Source of the DNA: Meandrina meandrites
Lineage: Eukaryota; Cnidaria; Anthozoa; Scleractinia; Meandrinidae
Length of the DNA: 64,000 nucleotides
Direction of reading: 5' to 3'
Assembly (NCBI GenBank): GCA_963693305.1
Contig: OY855910.1
Coordinates: 19,136,362 to 19,200,361, forward strand
A model generated the notes under the pieces. That model was not told the origin of the DNA. It saw only the letters and a program-made list of their open reading frames with translations, and made no database searches. Positions within the stretch are counted from its first letter, which is position 1; each line of letters begins with the position of its first letter. Of this stretch, positions 13,401 through 28,400 are shown one piece after another. A program made the position numbers and the translations under genes.

Positions 13401-16400
13401 TTTTATTAGTATTATTATTTGGACCGCTCTGAGGTAATACACACATTCCAAGTCACCGAATGTTGATTGTGGTCTTAAAACATGCCTTAGAATTGACTAC
13501 AAAATATAGACAAATATGTTGTAAATGTTGAGCTCATTGAAAGTTTGCTCTTATCAAATAATAACGCCCTAAACTTAGAGGGCCAACCAAAAGGTGGCAT
13601 TCGAGTGATAATCAGCTAACAAAAATTACAAGCTAGAAGAATGGTAGTAAATATGTTGAAGCGGGAAACTAGGATTAAAACAATGTCAGTTTTCTAGCAG
13701 CTCTAGCCATTCGTGTCCCACCTTCTGGTTGGCCTTCTGTGTAAGTTTAGCACATCATTATTTGTACGTTTGCTTCCTGTGTTATCAGTTCTTGCCCATA
13801 CCTATACCTTTAGTTTGCAAGATGTTTTTCGGAGTTGTTTTTATGTTATATTTCTTACATTTGTCGGCGGATAAAGGTAGCTGCTTTGTGGTGTACAACA
13901 CTATTACACGTAAAGAAAGCCGGAATTGACTGTTTTTTGAAAGTAGGTTTTGTTTGTGTTGTAGATATTAACGAGTGCGCTGTTGGCACTCATAATTGTC
14001 ATGCTGATTCCAACTGTTCTAACACGAAGGGTTCTTTCTTCTGCACTTGTTTGACTGGTTACTCAGGAAATGGAGTTAGCTGTGTTGGTATGTGTGCAAA
14101 CCTTTCCCTCGTAAATGAATTAAGAAAACTGTGCTTTGAAATATTAAGTAAACATAAGAGACAATAGTCGTAATCGGAGGCATCATAATTACACATGGCG
14201 AAGCTACAACTATCTAAAACACATTAAACTTCTGTAATGAATATCACTGGAACATTGTAATCGTCACCCTATGCAAAATATGTCGTGCTTTCCGCACGTA
14301 ACGGCATTATTTTAATAACCGAGGTAGGTCAGTTCTGAAATTATATTTTTGTCTTGGGGTAAGTGAGGGCGATATTCAGTTGGTAAACACTCGCAGCTTT
14401 GTTTCGTCATGTTATACGACTTTACTGAACCGATTAGATTTAAACTAACCTGAATAAGACTCATACGAAAGCCTTCCTCCGTATCAAAAATAAAACGATA
14501 ACATTCAAGAAATGCCATCAATTATTAACTTGAGGTTAATTATGAACTTTACCTTTATATCGTACTTCAAGTTACAACCGAGTGTGTCTTTATATAATAT
14601 ATATAGGATATTACACGGTGGCGAGAAGATATGAATTTTATGTTCGAGTGGCCAACGTGTAATGTTCTTTTTATTATATGGAGACCAGATGTAATTGAAA
14701 TTGCCGATTTTTATTTCCTTGTTTTTGAAAACTCGAGCAAGTTTTACAAATCACCGTTCGTCTTCACAGAAAATACAAAGCACCCGTGTCCAGGATATAG
14801 AAACACTAACTGAATTCCAATCAAACAAAATACATGAAATACTTGTCAACTAAATAGCGTAACACGTAAAAACTGAAAACATCACTGACTTTGACTTGAA
14901 TCCGATGCGGCAATGTCTTGACGGCCGATAGTTTTCAACTGCTTTTGTTTTCTTCTTTACAACATCTTGCACTTTGTTAAATTCCTTGCGAAGAATTCTC
15001 TCTAAAAGCCTTGAAATCGTCAAGGTTTCCAATATCATGTTCTCGTCCTTGAGTTTTTCGGAAAACTCATTCTTTCTCGTCGCTTAATTGAACAAATTAA
15101 ACCTGCTTGTCGATGCTTGCTCACAACAAACCTGAACGACACAAGAAACCAAGTTCATTCAACAAAGTAGAAATGGCGCGAATCGTGACGTCAATGAACG
15201 ATATGACACTCGCAAGCGTGTCATACGGAAAATACGCCACTCGGGTCTCGGATGGAGTGGCGTACGGATTCTACGAGTGGTTTAGTTCCCAGTAAAACAC
15301 TCTCGTCCATATAATAATAGGTCTTATTGTCTACTACCGGACCAACCTTCTTTTGATAACATCATTTTTTATCATTATGTTGTTTGTTTGAAGAATATTT
15401 AATAAGCTTTTATCGCACCACCTGATTTTCAGATATAGACGAATGCTCTCCAAGTAACATTTCTGATCCATATCGTCATCTTGCTCACAACTGCCATGCT
15501 GATGCTAACTGTTCCAACACTAAAGGATCGTTTTACTGCACGTGTCATACGGGATACTCGGGAGATGGCGTCATCTGTGAAGGTACACGTATTAAACCCA
15601 TTATAAGATGGTACAATCAAAAATATTTATCTGCGATAATTAAGCCCAACTTTACGTCGATGTTGAATGAAACACTTTTTGGTGCCAGTTGAAAGAGGGT
15701 GAGAGAAGGCTGTTGCAACAGATGTCACGGAAATTGTGTCTTTGATACAAAATCGATGATCTCGTTGAATATTTTAACTCAACTATCTAAGTTTCTTTCT
15801 GATTTTTCATCCAGATATAAACGAGTGTTTCCCCTCTGGCTTGTCATCGGAATATCAACATCTGGCTCATATTTGTCACGACGATGCAAATTGCACCAAC
15901 ACCAAAGGATCTTACTATTGTGGCTGTTTAGTGGGATATTCTGGAGATGGTGTCACATGTGAAGGTCAGATACTTCCCTCGCATTTCATGAATTTATTTT
16001 ATTTTTATAGCTCACCTAGTCTGTCTCCTGGTTGACTTGCAGATATTGATGAATGCTCTCCAGGTAGCATTTCTGCTGAATATCTTCATCTTGCTCACAA
16101 CTGCCACGCTGATGCAAACTGCACAAATACTAAAGGTTCGTTTTATTGCACGTGCAAGACTGGATTTTCTGGAGATGGCGTCACGTGCGTCGGTAAGTGG
16201 TGTACAATGAAATTGTATTTTAAAACCGGCATGTTTTTAAACATATAGAACACAAAAACTTTTCATTACAAAATCACGAAACTCCCCTGCTTGTTTTCGT
16301 AATGAACGTTGGGAAACAGAAGTGAAGCTCGACTCGTTGCCGAATATGGAAGGAAATCTCAATGTACCTTGTACCGGACTATATATCAGAAGCATATCAT

Positions 16401-19400
16401 ATGCTTCTCTATATATACATATAAGACCTTGTGACTGTTACACTTGCGAAAAGTTTCATGGAATTTCAATGTATATTTTGGGATTACACAAAAAATTTCT
16501 ATGTTCTTAATTGACATTCCTAACAATAAAGCCTGCTGCCAAGGAAATAATTAGACATAAATTTTATGTCTCATCGGCATTTCATTTGTCACCATTTTAA
16601 AATATCCCGGGATATGTTTTAGAACGTGTTTATCTACTCTAATCCATCGCAGATATCAACGAATGTCGATCGGATGAGCTAGCCTCAATCCACAGCCATT
16701 ACGCTCACAACTGTCATGCTGACGCTAACTGCACCAACACCAACGGGTCGTTCTTCTGCACGTGTCATACGGGGTATTCTGGAGATGGAGTGACTTGTCA
16801 AGGTAACTGGAATTCCAACAGCTCATCAAATTGGCTTTACTCAGTTTACTTTCCGTTTTCAATCTGTAGTGTAAGAAGCTGATTCGTTCTCAAAATGGTT
16901 TATTTTATCAGATATAAATGAATGCTACCCAGATGAAATCTCCGAAGAATATAAACACCTTTCTCACAACTGCCATGATGATGCCAACTGTACCAACACC
17001 AAGGGCTCCTTTTACTGCACTTGTCTTAATGGCTATTCTGGAAACGGGGTCTCGTGCCTTGGTGAGGTTCAGTTAAAATGCAAATCAACATTACCAAATA
17101 AACTTTTTATTAACCTTGACCACTCTGAAGAATTTGAATGAGATGGACACATGTATATATTTCCATCACAAGGCTTCAGTCTAAATGTGTTGTACACCAA
17201 TCATCTATACATGATCTCCTATACATGTGACTTACTTGATTATCATAAATAGCTTATATATAAAATAGTAATGAATGTTATCTTCAATTTCGTTGTCTTG
17301 AATTTTCTACGTTGTTGGCAATCGAGACGCATACATTAAAAGACATAACACGGTTTATAAAATAATTTTAAATTCGTCTTAATCTTTTTTTTTCGTTTTT
17401 TACAAGATATTGAAGAGTGCCACACGAACATAGATAACTGTCACATGGATGCCAACTGTTCCAACACCAAAGGATCATTCTTCTGCACGTGTCATACGGG
17501 ATACTCTGGAGATGGAGTCACGTGTGCGGGTGAGAAAGCAACACAAGTATTTCGATGAAGTGGAATATTCTATTCACTTTCGCTTCACTCAGCCAAATAG
17601 AAAATATTTCTATTAGAAGTGAAAACGCAAACAACACAATAGTTTGTGGAGGGAGCCGCCAGCGATCGAGTTTAATACATCACTTTAATACAAAGATATT
17701 AATGAAAACTGAAAGTTGCAGTACAAGCGCTCACATAAGCTAAATATAAGCTACAACCCAAAGAGTGAAGAAATATCTGAATAAAAATTACAACCAAAGG
17801 GAGAGTGAAAGGGAATGTAAACGTGACGAGTAGAAAATTCCAACCATTACAAGCTACAGTGAAAAATAAAACTAAAATAAGAAAAATACACACTGTTTTC
17901 ACTCACCAAAAATAATTGTTTTGTACACGAAAATGTAAAAAACTGAAAATCAAAAATTTGATCATAGGGGCGCTTTAAAGCCTAGATTAGTTAAAACGCT
18001 GCAACTGAATGCCGAAATCGCGAGATCTTTAATTATTGTTGTAGAGACTGTTTTACCACGATCTAAACTTTTCTACGTCTATGCTGTTATGAAGGTGTGA
18101 TAATAAAGCGATTTTAAATGCCACTTAACCTCCTCTTAACATCCTCCACCTCTCCTCCATGGAAAATCTCTACCCTTGCAAAGACATCTTTCTTTTGATC
18201 CTTGCAGCCTTTACATCAGTCATCATTTCGCTCCTATTAAATTTCCTCTTTTGCTTCTTCCAGATCTTTACCGCTATATTTGGAAATAATTTAATTGTTT
18301 TTTCGGCTTAATAATGTGCACAACAAGAAAACTACCTCGCGTAATAATTTCATGACTGACGAAACAACCAGATCACTGATGACGTTTTGTAATTGGCGAC
18401 GTTTGAACACAGTGGCAATCGTTCCCCTGGACTAAATGTATACTATTCGATTTTTGGTGGGTTAATATTTTCCTCGTTTTTCTCTCGGTCTTTTAGATAT
18501 CAACGAATGTGCACCGGATGCCTTGTCTGTCAATCATACGCATTACGCTCATGACTGTCATGACGACTCCAACTGCACCAACACTAAAGGCTCGTTCTAC
18601 TGCACGTGTCTCAATGGGTATTCTGGTAATGGAGTTCACTGTGCCGGTAAGCCATTTTGTCGATCATGCTTGAAAGACGAATAGTAAACTTGGCTTTCAT
18701 TAATATTGATTTTTCTCGTTACAGACGTGAACGAATGTGAACCTGATGAAATTAGTGATGCTTACAAATATTTGGCTCACAACTGCCATGATGATTCTAA
18801 CTGCACCAACACAAAAGGCTCATTTTATTGCACATGTCTAGTAGGGTATAGCGGAGGTGGAGTCTTGTGTACCGGTAAGCTAACAAGAGATTTAAGATTG
18901 CTAGTTAAACAATGTTAACATCCGATCTAATTAATAATTAGTTGTTCTGCGTTTACATTATGTCGGTACTTAAAAAGACTTAGGTAATCATCTGGGAGAC
19001 CTTCACTGATGATGTCTAATTGACAAAAGACGATGTACTGGCGAGGTTAATTTTCTATAGAAATGTTGCGGATACTTTTGGTGAGAAAAAAGTGTACGTT
19101 GTCCGTATTAAGCGCGGTTTCAGCAAGAACCAAGACATTTAAGTGTCCATAAGGCACCCTAATTACTTGTTTTGTTATTGTTATTTTGCTGTTGATGATG
19201 TTGTAATTTCCCAAAGTTATAAATCTCTTTTGTGTCTAGATATTGATGAATGTGGTACAAACACAGACAACTGCCACGCTGACGCCAACTGTACCAACAC
19301 TAAAGGATCATTCTACTGTACGTGTCATACGGGATACTCTGGAGATGGAGTGATTTGTGAGGGTACGAGACGTTTATCTCATAATTAATTTTCAAATAAT

Positions 19401-22400
19401 AGGTGAGATCATAACAATATGCTCTTAACCTAGGACCTGAGATGGCACCATATGTTACCTTTTGGTCGGTTCTTCAAAAGAGGGCGAGTTATTTCACGTA
19501 AAAGGCATTGATCATGCATTTTATGTTCAAAAGTCTTGTCAGTTTTGACGTTGAAATAGGTTGACGATGGTTAGATTTCCTACTGCTGTTCTATTGAAAG
19601 TATCTAGTTTATTGGATACAAGCTCTCGTTTATGTAACACTAACAATCGCTCTCGTTTTATTTCTTAGACATCAACGAGTGCTCTCCACAAACCCTCTCA
19701 GCAAACTATACACATTACGCACACAACTGTCATTACGATGCTAACTGTACCAACACCAAGGGATCGTTTTACTGCACGTGCCACGTGGGATATTCTGGTG
19801 ATGGAGTCACGTGTTTAGGTAAGTCACCTACAAGATAAGAATGCGAGCTTTAAGGCCTTAAGCCGTATGAATGCATGAGAAAAACAAACACACTCATTTC
19901 TGCTTATGCTGTCAAAACCAGGCGAAATCGCCGTGGCACGAGCATAAGGAAAAAATGAGTAGTCCAGTACCTCTTGTGAACCTCTAATTTTAGAGGCATT
20001 CTAAAACAATATTGCTCATTGTCTTCTTTTCTGTTAGATATTGACGAGTGTGAAACTGATGTTGATAACTGCGATGTGAACGCCCACTGTAACAACACCA
20101 AAGGATCTTTTCAGTGCACATGCAACACTGGCTATTCTGGAGATGGTGTTGTATGTGAAGGTACTTTTCTCGCAAGAAAGCGAAAATTCTCTCCCATGCC
20201 ATGTATTAAAAAAAGCCACTAAAGAAGTTTCAAAACAAAATTTGAATCACATGCACTGGTTTGTTCGGTTTCCATAATTGACAATTTTCGTTTTTTACAT
20301 CGCTTTCTCTGTGTATTTATACTGATTTACAGACTTCTATCTGTTCTATCTAAGCGAGAAAATGGACGGCTTGTACCACAAATTCTATTAACAACACTTA
20401 CGATAGATAGTTCTTGGAAAGAGATAACATGTCTTCTATCAACACTGAGTCATATGTATATTTTGCTCCATAAGCTCTTTCTTTCTGATGGAGCATTTTA
20501 CCTTGACACCGTTTATCTCAGTGCGTAAAGAAGAGGGTGGAGTACTTAAGTTTGTGCCGAGATTCATTACGCGGCTTCACGTGAATGAAATTCACTTACC
20601 TTTCCTCAGATATCGATGAATGCACGGACGGTATACATAATTGTCATGCTGATGGTATCTGTACCAATACAAACGGTTCATTTTACTGCTCTTGCCAAGT
20701 GGGTTATACCGGCGATGGAGTCAACTGTACAGGTAAGAAGAACTTATCAGCATTGCACATCTTGAATGCCAAAGTAAGTCAGTTCTGTAAGCTAACAAAC
20801 TAAATCTGTTCATTTTTGTCTTTATGTAATCCTTTTTTGCTCCGTTTCTCGTAAAAATGATTCTCATTTCAAGTTGTCAGGCCGTAACTTTTCTTACGTG
20901 AGGGAATCTGACCACACTGCTTTTCAGAAACAATCAATATCGGCTATAAGTGAAAGGGTTAGGGTATCCCATTATGAGGTAAAATTATGTGGTTGTATTC
21001 CTCGAGAACGTCAAAAGATGAGAGATGCTCATCTTTTTAAATCAGGGAAATATTCTACTAGAAGCAACCGTTTCCAGCGTTTGTGGTTTTTGGTGATCAA
21101 TTTTCAACTGACACGACCTCGGTTAAAGCGGTTGCTCAATCATAATCAGACGTTGCAACCAAAAAACGATAAAAAAGTCTTTAATCAGTTGCAGAGAGAT
21201 GACTTACACGACACACGATACACGACCATACGTCTTGTCTTTTACCTTGATAGATGTGGAAGAGTGTAGCCTGGGAACCCATACCTGCCATGAACATGCC
21301 ACGTGTACCAACACAAAAGGATCGTTCACATGTCGTTGCAATCATGGTTACCATGGCACCGGTTACAAGTGTATCGGTAAGGCTCTCAGTATGGTGGACT
21401 TTGTTGTTTACCTGCAGGAATAACTGAAGTGTAATCTAACTCACCTTGTTCGTATTCCTTTAGATACTGATGAGTGTAAATATGACCTGGATAACTGCCA
21501 TGCAGACGCGTTTTGTACTAATACTGATGGATCCTTTAATTGCACCTGTTTGGTTGGATATTCTGGGGATGGTATCAGTTGCGAGGGTAAGATTCAATCT
21601 CTACTTCCGTATTATGAAGCGACGACATTCATCCTTATACATCAGCTATTGAAACAAGCTTTGTAGATTGTGTTGTCCATTTATGGATGAACCAACAACT
21701 GGCAGATGGTCAAAAAAAAAAATTCTGACACGACAAATAACCAATGCAGCGATAGCTGTCGAACGGTCAAAAGTTAAAATAACATTTACGAATAACATGA
21801 AATATTAATTGACAAATTGTGTTTCAAGCTTGATATCATTACATGTAAATGGTCAAATATTCACCTGACAACGGACAGATTGCCCACTTTAAACGACAGC
21901 TCACTTTCATATCTTTGTCCCAGAAACTCTATGTTTGAAAAAAGGAAGTCTGTGTTTAACTGGTTAATGAAGCAAAACTCTGATATATGTTTACAAGAAA
22001 CCTATAGCACAGAAGAGACTGAAAACTTGTGGAAAAGTCAGTGGCCTGGAGAAATTTATTTTGCTCACGGATCTATTCATAGTCGTGGGGTCGCCATTCT
22101 AATACGCAAGGGTTTCGATTTTGAACTAAAATCACTCCGATCTGACGAGGAAGGGAGGTATCTCATTTTGAAGGCAAATATTCAGGACGTCACCTTCCTC
22201 TTAATTAATGTCTACGCACCAAATATTACTACAAAGTAGTCCTTGTTTTTCCAAACACTGTCCGATCTCATTGCCGAAGACGAACCAAGTGCGCCTGATT
22301 GCAAAATTCTTTTAGGGGGGGATTTCAACGTAACTTTGGATCCAGCTCTTGATTGCTCGGGAGGAAACCCAGCGTTAAAGGAATCTGTTAAGTTTTTAGA

Positions 22401-25400
22401 AAATATCATGATGGAAAACGATTTGGTTGACATCTGGAGAATCCGGAACCCGGACAGTAAAAAATTCACATGGAGACAGAAAAGCCCAATCATTCAAAGA
22501 CGCCTCGATTATTGGTTAATAAGCGATACTCTACAGGAAGATGTAGTTAAAATCGATATCGTGTCTGCTATCAAAACTGATCACTTGGCAATTACGCTTG
22601 AAATCGATAGCCTAGACGATCAACCACGTGGTCCGTCCTTTTGGAAGTTTAATAACAGCCTCTTGGACGACCCTGTCTTCGTCCAAAACTTGCGAGACAA
22701 ATTTCCAACTTGGCTCGAAGAAATTGATTTCTGTGATGACATTAGAGTTAAATGGGACTGGATGAAATATAAAACTCGTCAAGAAAGTATTTCGTACAGC
22801 AAATTAAAAGCAAAAGAAAGGCGGGAAAAACTCCAAACGATTGAAAGTAAGCTTAAAATATGCGAAGAGAAAATAGCAGAATCGCCGACAGATGAAAATC
22901 TTGTTAATCTTGAAGCGGTTAAGGCGGAGTATGAAAGGGAATATGACTACATTATAAAAGGCTCGATCATCCGTTCCCGGGCAACATGGTTCGAACAAGG
23001 AGAAAGAAATAGCAAGTATTTTCTGAATTTAGAAAATAATAATAAAAAGAAAAGCTGTATAAGAAAATTAATCCAAGTAAATGGAAAAGAGTCTACAGAT
23101 CCAAACGGTATTCTAAATGAAATTCACACTTTATTCGGACCTTTATGATGAAAAATCAGTGAGACAAATCGACTCATCCACCTGTCCTTTCCTAGGGAAC
23201 TTTTCTCCCATTCCTAAGTTAAGTGAAAACAAGCGTGATTCATGTGAAGGTCAGTTGACATATTCAGAATGTTTTAAGGTCCTAGCTACATTTGAAAACA
23301 ATAAAACCCCTATGAACGACGGGCTCACAATAGAATTTTACAAATATTTTTGGCCAGAAATTGGTACGCTTCTTGTTGATTCGTTAAATTACGCTTATTT
23401 TCATGGAGAATTATCTAACACGCAGAAACAAGCAGTGATAACTTTAATAGAGAAAAAGGACAAAGATAGGAGATCTATTAAAAATTGGAGACCGATATCT
23501 CTCGTCAATGTAGATGTTAAAATTGGATCAAAAGCCATTGCTAAAAGGCTTGAGGACGTGTTACCACATATAATTCACTACGATCAGAATGCTTTCGTTA
23601 AGGGAAGGACCATTTTCGACGCTGTTCGCACAATAAGCGATGTTATGGATTTTACAAAACAAAGAGGCTACCACGGTATTATGACGGCTATTGACTTTGA
23701 AAAAGCCTTTGATTCGGTTAATTGGAATTTTCTCCTTAAATCTCTGGAAACTTTCGGTTTTGGTGAATCCTTCATAGCATGGATAACAATGTTTTATAAG
23801 AACATATCGAGTTGTGTAACAAATAACGGATTTTCGACTCCTTTTTTTCGACTATTTTGCTTGGTTACCAAGGAAAATGGTAAGAATTGGGATGATCGGG
23901 GCACTCTCTGACACACATTTTTGTATACTCTCAAGGGACTGTTTTAATTTGTCAAGGGAATACTTTTCGCTGCAGGCGATAAAAAACGTCATTGGATAGG
24001 AATGCGTCAGCACTTCTCGATCCCGAAGTGTTATTTTCACGCGTCGCTCGTCATTTAGCCTGTCTAGCCTTTTGCAAACTAAAGGTAGGTATTTTTCAAA
24101 GATCTGTGCTATTCATCGATTGAATCGCTTAGTTTTACATGCTTAAAAGCTGCTGCGAATCTTCATTGTCAGAGGATATTGGCCAATGCTATTTTCTATT
24201 GTTATAAGTCTATTGTTTGTCATCTTCATTGAAAGAAGTATTTTTAGCTCGTCACGCAATCTTTTGTTTTGACCACAATTCACGGACTTGATCACGACTT
24301 AATGCAGCTTCTCAAGACTTCAGACAGGAAAATGGTAATGTACAATATTGCTTCGAACTTAAATGGAATTTTTAGAAGGATCGGTAAAGCCACTTAGTGA
24401 AAAATTGACTGACTTACGCTTTAGCGTGAAAAATGCAGGATCTCACGGCTTCAAAAATATGCAGAAATTTGAAGCTTTGATACATTAGTAGCTACATCTT
24501 GAAATGAGAATTAATCTAAAACAAAACTTCCTTCAAGTTTCTTTCATTTGCCCAGTTTACGTTTGGAATTTTAGGCTTCTAGAAGCGTATTGATTTGAAA
24601 AGCACATGGTGACATCTGATATGCAGCGTGCGGCCGACTTACCGTCGCGTTGTTGTTTATTTGATAATTGTGTTCAGTTTACGACCTTTTACAGGCAAAG
24701 ATTTACTACAGTACTTCGGAAAATGCAAACAAGTATTTTTTTTGTTAATAATTATAGTGGTGGATAGCATAAAAAGCAATCTGAGTGTTAATTTTGTGGA
24801 AGGAATTCAGTAGATTTCCGCTATCTCACGGCACCATGATTCGCAAATTATTATCCCCAATTATCGCTTTTCTGTACCAAGACAATACCACTGGTGGTTA
24901 AATAAATGTTAGTGACAGTTGTACAGAATGAAAACCTACCTTTCACCAGAGTGTTTTGAACTAGTGTTATATTTTGTAGAAAGAGTTCGTGTTTTTGCGA
25001 GTTGTTAAAATGACGCGCGGAGGTGAAGACATTTTTTTCACCGTCTTCAAGTCTGGTTTCGGATCAATTTATCAAGGTTGATAATTAACAATTCAATTCA
25101 TGAATTGGCCTTTCAGCGTGTCTAGTTTTAATAAACATTTACTTCAGAAAGGAATTATTTGTCTGAATTTAGTACGCATATGGTATATTTTTCCCACTCG
25201 CACGTTTGTGTTAAATGCCGTAAAAGAGCCAGGAATTTTTTTATTTATTTATTTATTTATTTATTTTTTTTTTTTTTTGGGGGGGGGGGTTGGGTGCGCG
25301 CTAATAAAAGCCTTCTGGACTGTGAGTCAATGGGTTAATGCATCGCAAATCGCTTTCAATACTAACATTTCCCCAACGCATACTCCATGCGAAATAGTCG

Positions 25401-28400
25401 AATCTCGAAGAGATCTTTGATTTAATCTCAAACGGGGTGTCCGCCAGGGCGACCCACTATCACCATCGCTTTTTATAATAGTACTTGAATTACTCGCAAT
25501 CTCTGTCCGCAACAACGATCAAATTAGAGGCATTATGGTAGATGGAAACGAACTGAAACCAGTCATATTTGCAGATGACATGACATCATTTGTTCGTGAT
25601 AAACAATCACACCTTGCCCTATTTAATACAATTAAGTTATTTAGCACTTATTCTGGCCTTTGCATAAATCATGATAAAACAGAAATTCTCCTGCTTGGAA
25701 ACATGGAAATGAAAAGTTCGGACCTAGGTGTAAAGGAAATAAGCAAGGTTATTAAAATCCTTGGCGTTCATTTTACTCATAATTATTCGCTTTTCTGGAA
25801 AATGAATTTTGAAACCATTGAGAAATCTTTAAGAGAATCTTTAAAAGGCTGGAGTTGGAGAGGTCTCACATTGTTTGGAAAAATTCAAGTAATCAAGTCA
25901 TTCGCTATACCGAAGATTTTATACCGGGCTTCTCTAATCTCAACCAAAAAAGATTTCATTAAAAGAATCAATAAATTATTATACTCGTTTATTTGGAAAG
26001 GAAAGGACAAAATCAAGCTTACGGCACTTATAAACCCCTATGATGAAGGAGGTTTGAAAATGCCTGATGTAGAGTCCATGATTAGAGCGCAAAGAGTACT
26101 TTGTATTAAGAAATACCTGAGTTCCAACCCAGCTGGTTGGAAGTTTTTTCTGGACTTCTACCTTAAAAGGGTCAGAGGCAAATTCTTGTTCCACTGCAAT
26201 TTTGATTATACAAAATTACCAGTAGATCTCCCAGATTTTTACAAAGAATGCCTCCTGGTCTGGACCTCTCAAAATGAGTTTAACCCTTCCTCGCTTTCAG
26301 AGATAACAAATCAAGTCTTATGGAACAACAAGTTTATATGTATTGAGTCTAGATCAGTTTACAATAAAAAGCTACTTGAAGCCGGACTAGTTAAGATTGG
26401 CGACCTCTACGACGAAAGGGGCGAGTTCAAATTGGACAAGGAGCCATGGCGTTCATCTCTCTCGCCAGTCGATCACTTTTTTATCTTCCGTCTCTTCAAC
26501 GCTCTACCTCAAGATTGGCGCGGGCAACTAAAAAGGAAAGGCAAAAAGGAAAGGCAATCTCCAAGCGAGTTTTATTTTCGCTTAGAAGGAAAGAAACACA
26601 CCCTTGACAATCTGCATTCAAAATCGTTGTATCAAAGTTTTGTGACTAAGTTATCCAGCAAGCCGACTGCTATGAAGAAATATGATAAACTTTTTAACAC
26701 AGACACCTTTCGCCTTGACTGGGAGAAGATCTACCTACTGCCTTTTAAGACAACTCTTTACACAAAACTACGAGAATTCCAATATAAATTACTCAACAGA
26801 ATAATATATACAAACGATATGCTTTTCAAATTTAGGAAAACCGACTCTCCTTTGTGTTATTTCTGCGAAACTGAGCCTGAAACTTTAGAACACTTCTTTT
26901 TCTACTGCTCAAAAGTGCGTGCTTTCTGGGAAGAGGTAAACCTCTTGTCAAACTCTCAGGGCATGATATGTAGGTCGTTTAATATTAGAGATATTCTATT
27001 TGGGGTGCTTGACATAGTCAGTAATGAAATTCTACTAAATTATATTGTCCTAGAAAGCAAACACTTTATCTATCGCACAAAACTAAATAAGACTTCCCTC
27101 TCACTTACATTATTAATCGAAAAAATAAGAAAAACATTTCAAATCGAACGTCATATAGCTAAAAAAAATAACAAATTACAGCTTCATTATAATAAATGGA
27201 ATCCTTTTCTTCATCTAGTAGAACAGTAGCTCTCTGAAACCTTGTAATTATTTAGTCAGGTTTTCTTTTGTCAGCATATTTGTAATGTAGTGTAATGTAG
27301 TGTCGTGTAGTGTAACACCTGTGCATGTAAAATTAAGAGAAAAAACAAATAAAATACAAAAAAAAAAAGAAAAAAGAAACTCTAAACTGGACAGAGCCAC
27401 AAGCATTGTTACTTAAGGTGTAATTTTAATGACCCTCGAAACTTTATGTTCCAGATATTGACGAATGTGAAACAGAAACACACAACTGCAGCTGGGGCGC
27501 GTCTTGTTTTAACAATAAAGGATCTTTTTATTGTACTTGTTCTCCGGGATTTTCTGGTGATGGTTTCCGTTGCTCAGGTTAGAAAACACTTAATATCCTA
27601 ATATTTCTATTTATCAACTTTAGTTGATATAAGTTATATATATAAGTTTCTATTCTGACTTTCCTTTGGCTTCAAATTAAGAACAGAGTTTCAATTACTG
27701 TTTCTCGAGCACTGGTGGCATAACCAGAGTTGTATTCGCTAGTGGTTATATTGTTTATTTTTCTCCGTATTTGATCATATTATTTACTCTTTGTGCTATA
27801 TATGATTGTTAATTTTGGCCTGCACGCGTGGCTTTATTTCAGATATTAATGAATGCCTTATCGGGACCCATAACTGCCATGATGCCGCTGAATGTACAAA
27901 CACGAACGGTTCTTTTTACTGCAACTGTACTCGTGGCTTCATTGGAAATGGAACATATTGTGAAGGTAACCGACATTTCGAGTCTCCGTGTTAGACCTGT
28001 TAGACAATTCATCAATAACAGCATCCATAACCATTTATTGCCACATTTAATATTATGCGCCGCAATCAAAATAAATTTTCAGTTTTCGTCGGTGGTTTGT
28101 TTCCTAAATTGATATTAGCATAGGTAATCTAAATGAATGTTCAATGAATTTACCAAAGGAAGTACAAAAGGATTTGACATAATTTACTTCTAGAGCGTTT
28201 TGAAGAATTTGAAACGACCATTGAAATGCTTTTTACCAGAGTCATGTTTGTAGAATCGCTATCTGTTCGAACCGTCTCTTTGAATTGCAATGTTTCCAGG
28301 ATGATTTGGTAACGTGATGTGACACATTAAATAAAAACTTTCCCAACGGTTCAAAACTGTTAATTAAACGACCGTTTTTGTTTGGTTGGGTGGGTTGAGT

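Noticed and set aside
20874..21269. 131-residue plus-strand frame
   Set aside because: Low-complexity basic sequence without domain; its end overlaps EGF exon 32 in another frame.
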